Position numbers and translations under genes: made by a program. From assembly GCA_948567375.1 (NCBI GenBank), contig OX419755.1:28773001-28837000 (forward strand): a stretch of DNA of 64,000 bases, read 5' to 3'. The notes beneath the pieces were generated by a model, which ran no database searches, was not told where the DNA came from, and saw only the letters and a list, made by a program, of their open reading frames with translations. This DNA is from Lunularia cruciata (taxonomy: Eukaryota; Streptophyta; Marchantiopsida; Lunulariales; Lunulariaceae). Below, in pieces: positions 23,468 through 34,531 of the stretch. Every line of letters starts with the position of its first letter. The stretch's first letter is position 1.

Positions 23468-24529
23468 TGGCAGAACAAGCAATGGTAGTTAGAACAAGAG
23501 TCAAAATTGCACAAAGCAAAAAAATTGTGAACAAGCCTCCTAAACTATAAGAATATGGATTGCATTGTAGTGCAAACTACCTGAAGAGTAGAAATCTAGA
23601 ATTCTTATTGTGGGATTGGAGTTTTATAGACATGCCAATGTTAGAAGAACTATGTATACTAAATTGGTACAAGCCAACCTTGTAACATGGACAAAAGACC
23701 AATGGTAGTGAGTCCATGGGAAAAGTGCACTCCATTTGGGCAGATTTATATTGATATTCCTCATGGTAGGTAGAGTAAGAGTACGAAGGCTAAGATAGAT
23801 GATACATTTTTAGGAGGGAAGTCTAATAATGGGTGTAAAGTAGATCACATTAGACAAGTCATAATAAAATAGATCATAAAGCTATTTTGATTAAAAAAAA
23901 CTTTGTATATCAACCTCAATCAAGCAATTTTCTTCCAAGTTTTGCAAGAAGGAAAAGTTGTAAATTTAGGGTGGATGTTTTATGAACAAGTAAAGAAAAT
24001 AATGGGGAACATGAATTAAAGAGTGGCCATGAGTATAGCACCCTTCATTGTACACTTCTATCTAGCAATGGGTTTTCTCATGAATGAGGAGAAGGAGATA
24101 TTTTTGAATCAATTCCATCATCCAGCTTACTTCAATGGACATCCCAATCTGGCCAAGGAAATAACAAAGTGTCACAATACAAACAAGGAGTATGCATGTA
24201 CCAAGAAGTTTGTGCTCATTGATTTATCATACATCACCATCATGATACCAAAAATGTATCACAACATAGGGCAAAAATTTGGTCTCCAAGAAATAAAAGA
24301 GAAACAAAGTCATCAAAGTATCTTTAGAAGAAAGTGGAAGTGACAAAGCTATGAGATTGGCTAGAAATAAGACCTTTATGATTGATGAAGGTCATTATGG
24401 CTCCAAGGAAGGACCCTCCCAAAATGAGAATAGATCAAGTAGTGATGACTTGTTTACATGCATCTCATCATTGGATGTCAACAATAAATTACTAAAGGAG
24501 GCAACAAACAATTGTGACAACCCAACAAT
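23468..24529 (+). pseudogene. Divergent relative of the family D LTR-encoded protein, N-terminal part
   Basis: The plus strand from ATG 23468 (MAEQ) carries interrupted coding sequence. At 23.9-24.1 kb the frame reads QAIFFQ, then WMFYEQVKKI and APFIVHFYLAMGF. This aligns with QQSVFF, FHQQTRKM and SPFVAHFYFELNF of the family D LTR protein at 57.7-57.5 kb. The frame is cut at 24529 by the D1 solo LTR and resumes at 28312 as NPTMMHSHHK and then CSHCGSKEG, a degenerate zinc knuckle-like motif. It has stops, so I treat it as a fossil. What the protein does is unknown. Confidence 0.5.
24525..24529. repeat. Target-site duplication ACAAT, left copy
   Basis: ACAAT directly precedes the D1 solo LTR and is repeated exactly at 28307-28311 directly after it. 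Five bases is the standard duplication for this class of element. Confidence 0.75.
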
Positions 24530-25174
24530 TATCTTTTTTGCGGTAATCAGGTAAGTAAATTTTGTTCTTGTAGCAATCTTGATCAGAAATGTCCAAATAC
24601 AAAGTCCAATGGTTCTTCTTAATTTCTTCTTTAGACTCTTGGGTAGAAACCACACCCAGAAGAGAGTAACAAGCACTGACTTGCAGTCTCATCACAAATT
24701 AACACTCCTAATCACAAATCCATCAAATCTTTCCAAATAATCTTGATTGTGATGATTTAGTCTCCCCCAAAAATGGCTACTTCAATGCAAAAAAAATTCT
24801 ACCTCAGAATTTTGTTCCACTCCTCCACCAAAGGCACAACTTCCTCAATCAAAATTATTTCACATCAACACTAAGCTGCACTCACAACTGCAGAATACTA
24901 CCAACACTACAATTTCTCTCAGATCTGTCAATGCATTGCTCCAATTGCACTTCACTCAGGATCAAACACATAGAATGAAGATCAAGGCTACGAAATCCAA
25001 CATCCAACAAACACATTGACTTGCACTTTAGAATTCTCCAAACACTCACAATTGTAGAAACACAAAGTTGATACTCGGAATTAAGCTCAAGCAACGAGCA
25101 CTACTTCACAACACTTTGCTTTATCTATTCTAAGAATTATGAGCATTGAACAACAACATACTTCAAATGTCTCC

Positions 25175-25182
25175 TTTAAATA
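25175..25182 (-). promoter_or_regulatory. TATA box of LTR D1
   Basis: The minus strand reads CTATTTAAAGGAG here, and the equivalent place in D2 (55615-55621) reads CTATTTAAGGGGA. It lies about 90 bp after the end of the coiled-coil frame, which puts that frame in U3. Confidence 0.55.
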
Positions 25183-25268
25183 GGTAGAGCACTTCAACAT
25201 TTATCTATCTTCCTAAAATACTTTCTAACAACTTTACCATCCTACAGATTTGGATTGACAATGCACCT

Positions 25269-27565
25269 CTACATATCTGCCACTTCCGATCTCAAATTGT
25301 CGTAATCCGATCCAATGTCTACCTCTACTTTGGCTTCTAAACCCAATGATTTTTTGAGTATTCCTCCTTCTTCAAGTCTATCTAATTCTACTAAGTACTT
25401 TGTGATTTCTACTACCTCTTCACTATGAACTACAATTGATATCATGGGTAACTCTTTATCTCCCAACCCACTCTTCTCTAAAGTGTCAAGTGCTAAATGC
25501 AAAGACACCTAAACTCCTACTTTTGCCACTTTGGACTTTGTCTCTAACCTCATGGAACTACAAAGTCTCTCCAATTCTGAATTCACTAAGTCTAATCTAA
25601 GACACACATTATCTTCTACTTCTAATATCTTCATATCTACTCAATCTCTTAGGCAAATCAACAACTGGTTCAATTTGATATCCTTTGCTATCTTCTTCCT
25701 TGTTTCTTGCACTAACAAATTTAACTTGTGCAGTCTTGCTTCCTCCAACTGGACTTCAGATATTGTCCCTAACATTGCTTTCATTCTTGCAATGATGTCT
25801 TTGCTTGCATCTTGTCTTGACATCTGCAACTTCTCTCTCTTTGCTAACAATTCTTCCCGATACATCTTTACTTCATCTTCCAACTTGGCCTTCAATGCTT
25901 CCTTCTCCTTCACACTCTGCCTAAGATGTTCTTCCATTTCTCTGACCAACCCCCGCAATTGTTCTTCTTCTTTATCACGCGTGGCTAACTCTTGTTGCCA
26001 AGCCAAATCTTTCTTTGCTGCACTAGCCTTCAAACTCTCCAACTCTTGACCCATAACAGCAGCCATGGCCTTCAAATGAATAACTTCTATGTGTGTATTG
26101 CGCACTTCTTCTTGCAAGGCCTCAGACTTCACTAATTGCTCCTTTTGATCCTCTTCTTGCTCCGCCATGGCTTTGCCTCTCTTTGCAAAGTTCCTTGTTA
26201 GACTCTCAATCTCCTTTCTCCTCAACTCTACATCATTACAAAGCTCTACTAACTCCCGATCTCCTTGGCTCATCTTCTTTTTCAACTCCAAATTTTCATC
26301 ACTCATATGTTGTACCACTGCCAATTTGTCCTTCACTCTTGAGTGATTGTGCTTCAATTTATCTTGCTTGTTTTGTAACTATACTATCAAAGGAAAAACC
26401 ACCCATGACAAGTACTCCACTCCACTCAAGACTTTGGATCTCTCAACTTGCTTCAGCTCTTTGCTTCTTACCTCTTCTACTAGAGCTTTACTCTGAAGTT
26501 GTAATCTTCTAACTCTTAGAGGTTCTTCATCTGAACTGGCACTTTCTTCTTCTAACAAACTCACATTACTTACTTCTGCTACCGCAATAGCAACACTTCT
26601 TCTTCTGCTCCCCTGAACTTCTGCCATTGGCTCAGCCTCTAGAGTTTCTTCTATTTCAACTGGACATAACTCCTTCTCTCCTTCCTCATCATCGTCTTTA
26701 CCTTGTTGCTGAAGTTCTACCTCACCTTTGCTCCCACTGCTGGACTCTTCACTTTGCAATGTCAACTCAAGTTCTTCTTCTTCTTCCAAGCCTTCTTCCT
26801 TGTACTCGGCTTCACCTTTTGACTCTTCTACTCTTGATGACTCATCAAGCACTACAACTTCTTGTCTTAGGTTTACTTTCCACACCTTCTTTGGCTTGAC
26901 TGGCAACAAACTATCCTCCGGGTGACTTTGCTTCCATGTCTTCAGAATGGCCACTACTACTCGTAGATATTGCCCTGTGTGTGAATAGTGCTCATCACTA
27001 CTTTGGATCTGTCAAGTATACTGCGGTTCCTTGCCATCTGCAGTCTTTTGTAAGTTGGGATGGAAATGCGACACCATTTTTTTTTGCTCTGACTCCTTCA
27101 CCAAGTTCAATCCAAAGTAGAAATGGGCAGCAAACGGCACCAGATAATGAGGTGCACCTCTCTATCTCCAACACCACACCATGTGCCATGTTCTTTGTTA
27201 AAAACAATTTGCACAATTTATTAATGCACTTGCAAACATCTAGTGGAAGAAGACCACCTAATGCTTCACACATAAGTCATGCAATAGAGCTTGAAAGGTG
27301 CCATCATTGCCCCAAAAATTCTTCACCTGATTGGGTTGCAATAGATATCTACCTTGTACCTATTCTTTGTGCACGATGATGTAAAGGAATTTTGAATCTC
27401 ATCCATCTCCTCCACAGACTCTCCTTTTCCAAGCAAGGTGGCCCCAATTTCCTCACTGGCCTCTCTCCCCAACACCAGTCTCCAATCCGCTTCTATCCAT
27501 TGAGCCAGATTGCCTCTCTTTCCCTCAGGTCCCTCCTTACAATCACTTGAGGCTACTTCAGCCAT
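25269..27565 (-). pseudogene. U3-encoded coiled-coil protein of LTR D1, unknown function
   Basis: From ATG 27565 the minus strand reads MAEVASSDC, WRLVLGREA and a conserved block to about 27323. A second block (about 27255-26990) includes PHYLVPFAAHFYFGLNL and MVSHFHPNL. An acidic stretch around ELTLQSEESSSGS (26.95-26.38 kb) follows. Then comes a coiled coil (26357-25641) with many heptads and IHLKAMAAVMGQELESLKAS, and last an acidic C-terminal part with SEEVVE (25508-25269). Each block has a counterpart in D2 in the same order. The frame is broken several times. One break, a TAG after FFH near 27250, is shared with D2. No transmembrane segment, signal peptide or known domain is visible, so it is not an obvious envelope. 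Confidence 0.65.
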
Positions 27566-28306
27566 GAACCCTGAAAAGCTCAAATTCCAATTCCATGCTA
27601 GAAAAGTGATCCAAAGTCTACTCAGGATTTCAGTGCAAGCTATCATATCTAATCTTCAAATCATTGGATTTCTTACCATGAGCGACGGACTCTTCTTCTC
27701 ACACTTCTTTGGCATTGTGTGATCTCTAGTGCGTGGTACTTGAAAGATGATTCTACTGGCCCTTGGTCTCAAAATCCTCACTCCTTCAGCCTTGCTAAAC
27801 ATCAAACACTCAACCGGCTTCTCTACAGGCACCCCTTTGGGTCGAGTACTCAATGGCATAGGATACTTGTGAGACATTTCACAATCTCTTCAACGAAGTT
27901 CCAATTTTATAGTTCTTTGTTGATCAGCCATTCCTCTGTTGCTTGTCACTAAAACGCACCCGTTTTGCATGACTTCCTCCTGGCGTTATACAGGTTTAGT
28001 GGTTTGCGCCTTGTCCGTCATCTTTTTTCTTGTACTTTCTTGATTCACCTCTACAAAGAGAAGTTGTGATGCCATCTTTGCATTGGGTTGATCATCATAA
28101 GACTAAGTCCCCTTACTTTGGGTCTCTCTTGGCCGGTTCTGATATGAGTACTTCATTTTGGACTCAGAGTTATGTTACTTTAGGTTTCAACCTAAAGTCA
28201 CTCTTCTTTGCCTTCTATTTCTGTTTGGGTTCAATACAACTTTGTCTATACACTTCTTCTTCAAAAGCACACATAATTAACAAAACCAAAAAATATGGGT
28301 ACCACA

Positions 28307-28311
28307 ACAAT
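28307..28311. repeat. Target-site duplication ACAAT, right copy
   Basis: Exact partner of 24525-24529. After removal of D1 and one ACAAT, the flanking coding remnant reads through in frame. Confidence 0.75.
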
Positions 28312-28596
28312 GATGCATAGTCATCATAAACACTAAGGAAATTGCAAAGGCTAAGTGGAAGGTACCAATGGAGGACAACAAAAATGCTCCCATTGTGGTT
28401 CTAAAGAAGGCATCTATGCAAGTACCTATATTTTTCTCCATACCTCAAGACCAAAGAATCCTAAGGTAAACCTGATTGATGTAATTGGAGGGGTACAAAC
28501 CCCAAAATGGCTATTAAATTGAAATATTGGAATTAGAAGCTTGGAAACCAGAAACAAAAGATCCCACCATGGCTCATATACAAAGAGATGACAACT
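28312..28596 (+). pseudogene. Continuation of the interrupted coding remnant, zinc knuckle-like motif
   Basis: In the frame that continues from 24529 the plus strand shows GTNGGQQKCSHCGSKEG, resembling the first half of a CCHC knuckle with the His replaced, followed by further open sequence to about 28,590. The family A LTR copy 3 then interrupts. Confidence 0.4.
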
Positions 28597-29269
28597 TGTG
28601 AGCCGGCCTGTCCCTCCCTTAGGATGAACCTCTGATGGCTATTAAGGTAGCACACCATGGACTAAGGAGGCAAGGAGCCCCAAATCCATCACAATCTTCT
28701 AAGGCTAGAAGTCTAGTACCTCCAAGACTCATGACATTGCTCACTAGAGAAGTCAATGAAAGCAACATAATTCAAAATTAAGGGATAATGAGTACTTCTT
28801 CACACCTAGCTTATATACTTGTGAAAAAGTTACACACCAAAGTTACTAATTATTAAAGTAACTCAAGTTAGTAGGCTAAAAATCAAAAGACTAAAGGAAC
28901 ATGCAAGCACATGGGAATAATCCCATGAGTAGGTAGTCTTATCCTCACCTACCAACTAAGTCAAAGATTCCTTCACATGGGCTATTCTTAGACTATAGAA
29001 AAATTCTGCACTAACAAGGCTTGTGAGCCCAAGAGTTCTCAACTCTTTCCTCAAAGTCAAATAACTAGGAATAATACCCGTCAATACACTAGAAGACAAA
29101 ATATTTGTGCTCTAGAATAATTTCACATTTATCTTAGCTAGGAATAACTCTAGCTAATCATGACTAATGGAGAAGGTTAGCTAAATTCTATATAGATAAT
29201 ATTTCTCTACCACTTGCAATACTAAACTTAATATCCCTATAGAGTATATATGCACTAATGGGTGTTACA
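28597..29269 (-). mobile_element. Family A LTR, copy 3 (inverted)
   Basis: Reverse complement of the segments at 22469-23159 and 53366-54032. On the minus strand it begins TGTAACACCC at 29269 and ends GGCCGGCTCACA. No target duplication is evident. More diverged than copies 1 and 2 are from each other. Confidence 0.7.
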
Positions 29270-30250
29270 TACCACACCAACATAGCCAACAAGACAATAT
29301 CAAAATGCATTGATATGGAGAGTGCACCTTATGAAGAGCCACCAGCTCAATCTCCAACATGGGAGGAAAAACCAAAAACAATGAACAATATTTGTCATTG
29401 TCTCCAATATGAAAATAACTCAATGGTGTGGTTAATGTTATTTTATCTCATACACATAGCAATACCAATGATTGAACTACTAGAGGAGATTGCATCCTTC
29501 TACAAAGAGTTGGACTCCACCATTGATAAGCCAGTTAAGCCTGTAAGGCACCTTCACAATAAGATGAGTATAGCCACAGATAAGGTAGTGCTTTATACCA
29601 ACCAGAGCAATGCCAACAAATGGCTCACCAAGGAGATTGCATTGTCAAACAAGAACAACCAACTGCTTGAGAAGTTTAGTTGGGACAAACAAGAGGTACA
29701 AGGACAACAAAACATCATCTTAAAATGCCTATAATTAGAGATCAATGCAGAGTAGACAAAGGTAGCTAAACAACAAACACACCATGAAAGTACAAATATT
29801 TTTATCAATACTCACTACAAGCCTAAAATAAGCATGGGAGAAGGAAGAGGAGATTACAAAAAAGGTACAAGAGAATATGAAGTCAAATCAAAAAAGACCA
29901 AGAAAATTTGGCAAAAGAACATGTGGGTCTTCTCACAACCATAGAGATTGAGATATACATGGTCAACTCTTGAACCAATTGGAATGGATGGCCAACAATA
30001 TGATGAATTGTATGAAGATTAAGGACTTTAAACTCAAATCAAGGCTCTCAAGAGAAAGGTCTATACAAGTGATCAGCTTACAACCCTATCACTCAAATTC
30101 TAGAGCCATAATCCAATTTCAAAGAAGCCCAAATGAGCATCAAAAATGAGATTAACAAGTACAAAAGGGAGCTTGTTGGGCTCATTAAAATTTGCAAAGG
30201 CACATATAGTTTTTCACAAGTGCTGCCAAATTTTCTTGCAAACAAGTGAT
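29270..30250 (+). pseudogene. Coiled-coil remnant, probable C-terminal half of the plus-strand relative
   Basis: Plus-strand frames encode charged, heptad-like sequence (LLEEIASFYKELDSTIDKP, then NKNNQLLEKFSWDKQEVQG). Near 30.15 kb another frame reads IKNEINKYKRELVGLIKICK, similar in character to the coiled coil of the LTR D protein. Order and strand fit a continuation of 23468-28596 behind two insertions. Alignment to D is weak, so the link is an inference. Confidence 0.4.
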
Positions 30251-31400
30251 GATCCCCAACAATATCATAAAACCAAATCATGGAAAACTTCATGATAAGC
30301 AATATATCTTGTTATTCATTCATCTCATTGTTTGTTTACATCTTGTAATCATAGTAAAGATACTTCATACTTGTATATAGTTCATAGACCTTAATATACA
30401 TATGAAGTCCAAGTGTACCACTATATGATTTAGGAAGATAAAATATATGATGAGTCGGCACTGCCATGTCAAATGTGCCTACTTGGAGATAAGATAAGGA
30501 TATGATTAAGATAAGATTTGTAAGGACTAGATGTAATAAGAAGATTTCTAACCATTTGTAGCCATTGGATCTCTTTAGTGGCTAGTTAGGAAATATATAT
30601 AGGGCTTAGGCTTGATGTTTATTGTGATCATTTAGTGCATTTGTTCTATGAAGAAATGGGGTATTACTATCAAGACTACCAAGTTGGTGTATGTGTATGT
30701 GGTTGCTCTTTGTATGGATATTTGCCTACTTAGTCCCTTAGTTGTGAGGAATCTTGGCATAAAGGTGTAAGCACTAGAGTGAAGGAATAATTCATGTGGA
30801 ACTATAAGAAGGACCTCTAGACGCTCTACATAGACCAAGAATGATATCATTTGGGACTTTTGCAAGTTTAAATATTGTTAAATACCATGAATTGGGAGAC
30901 CAAGTAGTAGGAATCATTCTATTCTCTTGTAAATTAGTGCTTTTTGCGAAGGTTTTACACTAGGTTACACTAGATGACAAAGAGATAGGACCCTGGGAAA
31001 TTTGACCTTAATTCAGTTTGCATGTTCCAATCTACAATTTGTAAGATCCTTTGAAGTCTGATTATCTTGTAGAACCTAACGTTCATAATGATGGTGCAGA
31101 GTGTAGATTGTAGTATGGTTAGTATGATAGTAAACAAGAATTTGGTCAGGCTAATTGGAGGGTAAAGAAATTCTAAGGCAAAGTGATCTTTGTTGCAAGT
31201 GATCCATCACCTTCAAGAGTCCTTTGGACTACATTTACCATATAGGTGATTAGTAATCATTTACATTTCTGTAGTATGCCAATAAGGGTGAGACTACCCT
31301 CTTTTGGGATTGACTTTGCCCAAGAGGTTAAATAAAAAAAAGATTGTCAGCATTGTGATACTTTTTCCTCATTTTTAGTCATATCCAACTTGTATCCTTG
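30251..31400. other. Non-coding region with LTR-like features
   Basis: A plus-strand GGAAATATATATAGGGC at about 30,588 is a good TATA box, placed after the coiled-coil remnant just as in family D. This may be the promoter and R-U5 part of a third, divergent giant LTR, but its end and a primer site were not found. Nothing else is recognised. Confidence 0.3.
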
Positions 31401-32222
31401 TGGGTTTACCTGGTTCTTACTGCAATATGATTTTGAATGACACCATGTTGTTACAATACTATCTTGACACCTAATTGCTCCACTCCCCAATGTCTTGCTT
31501 TAATAAATGCTAGAAGCATCCAAATAAATCCATAATTGGCTGTTGGCTTAATTTTTTTCTATAGTCTATGGTTGCTTTTTGGTTGAATCCCTTTACAAAA
31601 GTCTTGCTTTGTACTTGAAGATCTCATTCTCAAATCCATATTTGATCCTAAATACCCATTTACAATCCTATTTTTTTACTACTTGGTGGTAAATCAGCTA
31701 GTACCCATATACATTTGCTCTAAAAGCACTTCTTTTCTTTTGCTACAACCAACTTTGATTGACTCTAGTCTAGTCTAAGATTGCTTGTTGTAAAGTTTTA
31801 GGATCACCATCTATCTCAATATATATGTGTGTTTCTTTTGGCATCACTTTCATCATATGTGATTGTTGCTCCAAAGGAAAACAAAATCTACTAACAAGCT
31901 TTCTTACTCTCTATGATCTTCTTGGACCTTCATTGAAAGGTTCCATGTCATCTCTTGAATGTCTGCAGAATTTCATTTAAATATTCTACATCCAAAGGTA
32001 ACGTCTTAGAGTTTTTCCTCCTTTTATAGCATCAAGATTAGTAACCACTGCATACTTCAAGCACATCACATACAACTTCAAGGTCTCTTCAAATGGTTCT
32101 TCAGTTTTAGGTAAGGATTGCTTTTTTGATAACTGATTTGAAGAATTGACCTTGTAGCTTGAGAAGATAGGATAATCAAGCTGATTGACTAGCTTCAACA
32201 CTTCTCCTTGTTTTTTCTCCAA
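31400..32222 (-). pseudogene. Copia RT start and linker remnant
   Basis: The minus strand at about 31,664-31,600 reads CKWVFRIKYGFENEIFKY and then KARLL with a stop, the usual start of the copia RT domain. Upstream (32222-31986) lies the linker with TEEPFEETLK, the place where the integrase-RT linker is expected. The rest of RT is displaced to 22.0 kb. Confidence 0.6.
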
Positions 32223-32662
32223 GTCATAAAATCATCAAAGAGAACATCCCAACTACTTGTAACCTATCTAGTCTTATGATTGAAAAGAAGTTATCTTTTC
32301 AATTAACCTTCAAACCTCAAACATAACCTACAAACATTATCTTTTCATAGCCAAATTTTTTTAGTGTAGAAGCCTCATGTTTCTTTCCACTCCATTCTTA
32401 AAGAGTTTTCCATTATGGTGCAATAGTCAAATTGAAATTCCTTAAGAAATTAGCAATAGTGATATTTGCACCCCAAAATTTGTTTTCTAACTTTACTTGT
32501 TAAAGCATTGCTAATGATTTTTCCACTAGCATCCAATTCAACCTCTTTAGACTCCATTATGGGTTGGACTATTTCTGGTAGTACAATTTAGGAGAATCCT
32601 TTCTTTGATAAGAAAGACACAAATTTTGCATTCCTATACTTTCTACCTCCATCTATTCTAAG

Positions 32663-33300
32663 TCATTTCATTGGCCTTCTAATGCAACTTAGCCATAGCC
32701 ATAGCCATACATTTTTTTGAAACTTTTGCAATACTTCTTCTTTGCTCTTCATTAGGTAGAAAAAACTCATTTGACCACAATCATCCACAAAGGATATGTA
32801 ATATGCTACTCCACTAAAAGATTTCACAATCATGTAATCATGTATATCTAAGCGTATGCTATCTAGTAGATCATAAGTTATACTCAAGGATTTCTTGGGG
32901 ATAAGCATCTTGTGCATAGCTATTGAAAAATTCAAGTTCTACTTTGGGATCTAACATCAAATCCTCTACCATCTTTCCTAGAACTTGAATGCTAACCTCT
33001 AATAAATGTCCTAATCATATATGCCAAAGATGGATGTCACTATGGCTCTCTACAATGAATTCAATATTTGGACAATTGGTTTCTAATAACTTGAACAACT
33101 TACCCTTTGCAACTCCATGCCAAACTACCAATGCTCTTTTCTTCAGAATACCTTGTTTTCCATTACTCTAGAAAAGAACATCCACTCTATATTCTTATAG
33201 ACCGCATATTGATGATAAGTTCTTTGTATATTCAGAAATGTATAAGACATTCTACAAATAGCTCTTACAAAGACTTGTTTCAATTCCTCTTATGAATGCA
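32663..33300 (-). pseudogene. Copia integrase core remnant
   Basis: The minus strand reads LLDSIRLDIHDYM, then YYISFVDDCGQMSFFYLMKSKEEV and QKFQKN. This matches the first catalytic Asp region of copia integrases, where L.HSD, FIDD and KSK are typical. The HSD position reads RLD. Stops break the frame on both sides. Confidence 0.65.
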
Positions 33301-33622
33301 ATAAGAACCTTGCAAATTCATAGCAATGGATTTAGAATCCCAGGTCCATAATGAATAGTTTTGGAAGCTTTTACAAGTTGAACATATTAGAGTATCTCTC
33401 TTTAGAAGTAGCTCTTATGACCCATAACCAACCAAAACCATTTGAACTTTTTTGTGATTCTATAATAAGTACAAAATCCAAATCTTCTTATCTATATCCT
33501 TCCTTATGGTATTGCAATTGTCTGCATTGTATGCTAGGCTTGCATGTTTGCACTACTTTATTAAATATGATCTCCTTCCTTTTCTCTTGCAACTCCTGTT
33601 CTCTCTTATCACCTTTCTAAGG

Positions 33623-33664
33623 ACAGTGAGGTGAAACATGACCCTTCTCATGGTAAAAATAGCA
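33623..33664 (-). other. Copia gag zinc knuckle, degenerate
   Basis: The minus strand encodes CYFYHEKGHVSPHC, with CX2CX4HX4C spacing but the second Cys replaced by Tyr. It is the nucleocapsid motif of the copia gag, and further degraded gag sequence runs up to about 34.1 kb. Confidence 0.55.
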
Positions 33665-34239
33665 GGTCTTGTTTCTTAAGTAAAGTTCTTTCCCAAGTAC
33701 ATTTGATCTTCTATGCTATCCTTTTCATGCCTTTGAAGAAGCATTAAATTAAGATCATCCAACAGCTGATTTGCATCTTTCTTCTTTTCTTTGGTATTTT
33801 TTGGGGTCTTTGTTGCACTCTATAAGCTTGTTTACCACATAATTCCATGTCCTGGATTCAATAAGAAGAACCTTTAGAACCACTCATAGCTTGAAGGAAA
33901 TTTATATAAGAGATTAAAATATCATATTTCTACTTCTATCTTAACCCACCATCTCATAACTTCTTGAAGCTTTTATGAACTCTTGAAAAAAGCTTGGTGA
34001 CTCATTACTCTCTTGCATCTTTATGGTCAACATTTTGATCTAATTTTAGCTAGACATATCCAGTGTCTCAATAGTAAATATACTCTTGATTTTCTCCCAA
34101 TTTACCAACACCATGAGTTACTATCGACAATGTCTCTAACTAGCTCTTTTAAAGTATGAAAGAGAAATCTTGTAGTTGTAGAGTGCTCCACTCTATCCAT
34201 TCTATTAGATTGGTATCATAGGTTATAATACCAAGTTCA

Positions 34240-34531
34240 AAAAATCATAGCTATTTGGAATAGATGATATATCTAAAGACCAAGACACACAATTGTGTTC
34301 ACTCAATTTCTCTAGCTCTTTCAAATCTCCCATCAATCAATGATAGTGAAAACTATGATCCATAACATGAGAAACATTGTTATCTTGGAATAGAATTGAG
34401 GTTCTATTTTCTATCATTCTAACCTTTAATGTATAAAACATCCTAGCACTCATCTGTCTCAATTTCACTAGAGTAGACACTCTTGATTGTATATAATAAT
34501 ACTCAACTCACAATCTTACAATCACTAAGAT
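34240..34531 (-). repeat. 5' LTR remnant of the copia element and primer site
   Basis: The part 34,368-34,531 matches 20,074-20,240. On the minus strand a TTGGTATTATAACC at about 34,236-34,222 resembles the tRNA-Met primer site. The LTR is cut at 34531 by chromovirus B1, and its outer part was not found beyond the insertion. Confidence 0.5.

Larger units (their letters stand above)
24530..28306 (-). mobile_element. D1: giant solo LTR (3.78 kb) of Ty3/gypsy family D
   Basis: Homology with the 3' LTR of D2 (55251-58701) starts at TATC and stops at CTACA/CCACA. At exactly these limits D1 is flanked by the 5-bp duplication ACAAT. On the minus strand it starts TGTGGTACCC and ends GATA, where a canonical end would be CA. 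It contains the coiled-coil protein frame in U3 and a TATTTAAA box at 25175-25182. There is no internal region and no second LTR, so it is a solo LTR left by recombination. It inserted into the plus-strand coding remnant 23468-30240. Confidence 0.8.
20074..34531 (-). mobile_element. Ty1/copia retrotransposon on the minus strand, split by nested insertions
   Basis: Reading on the minus strand: an LTR remnant (34531 to about 34240), a tRNA-Met-like primer site (about 34222-34236), gag with a zinc knuckle (33.6 kb), integrase (32.7-32.9 kb), and the start of RT (about 31.6 kb). An interruption from about 31.4 to 22.0 kb follows. Then come the rest of RT (22.0-21.3 kb), RNase H (21.3-21.08 kb), a polypurine tract (20822-20830) and the 3' LTR (20821 down). 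The order gag-integrase-RT-RNase H is diagnostic for copia. The two LTR segments (around 20,074-20,240 and 34,368-34,531) are recognisably the same sequence but clearly diverged, so the element is old. All frames carry stops and shifts. Confidence 0.75.

Noticed and set aside
24539-25265. Short LTR of 430-730 bp for family D, from TGCGGTAATC to GACAATGCA
   Set aside because: First reading based on TG...CA ends and a purine-rich flank. The stronger polypurine tract at 58702, homology extending to 28306/58701 and the ACAAT duplication support the giant LTR instead.
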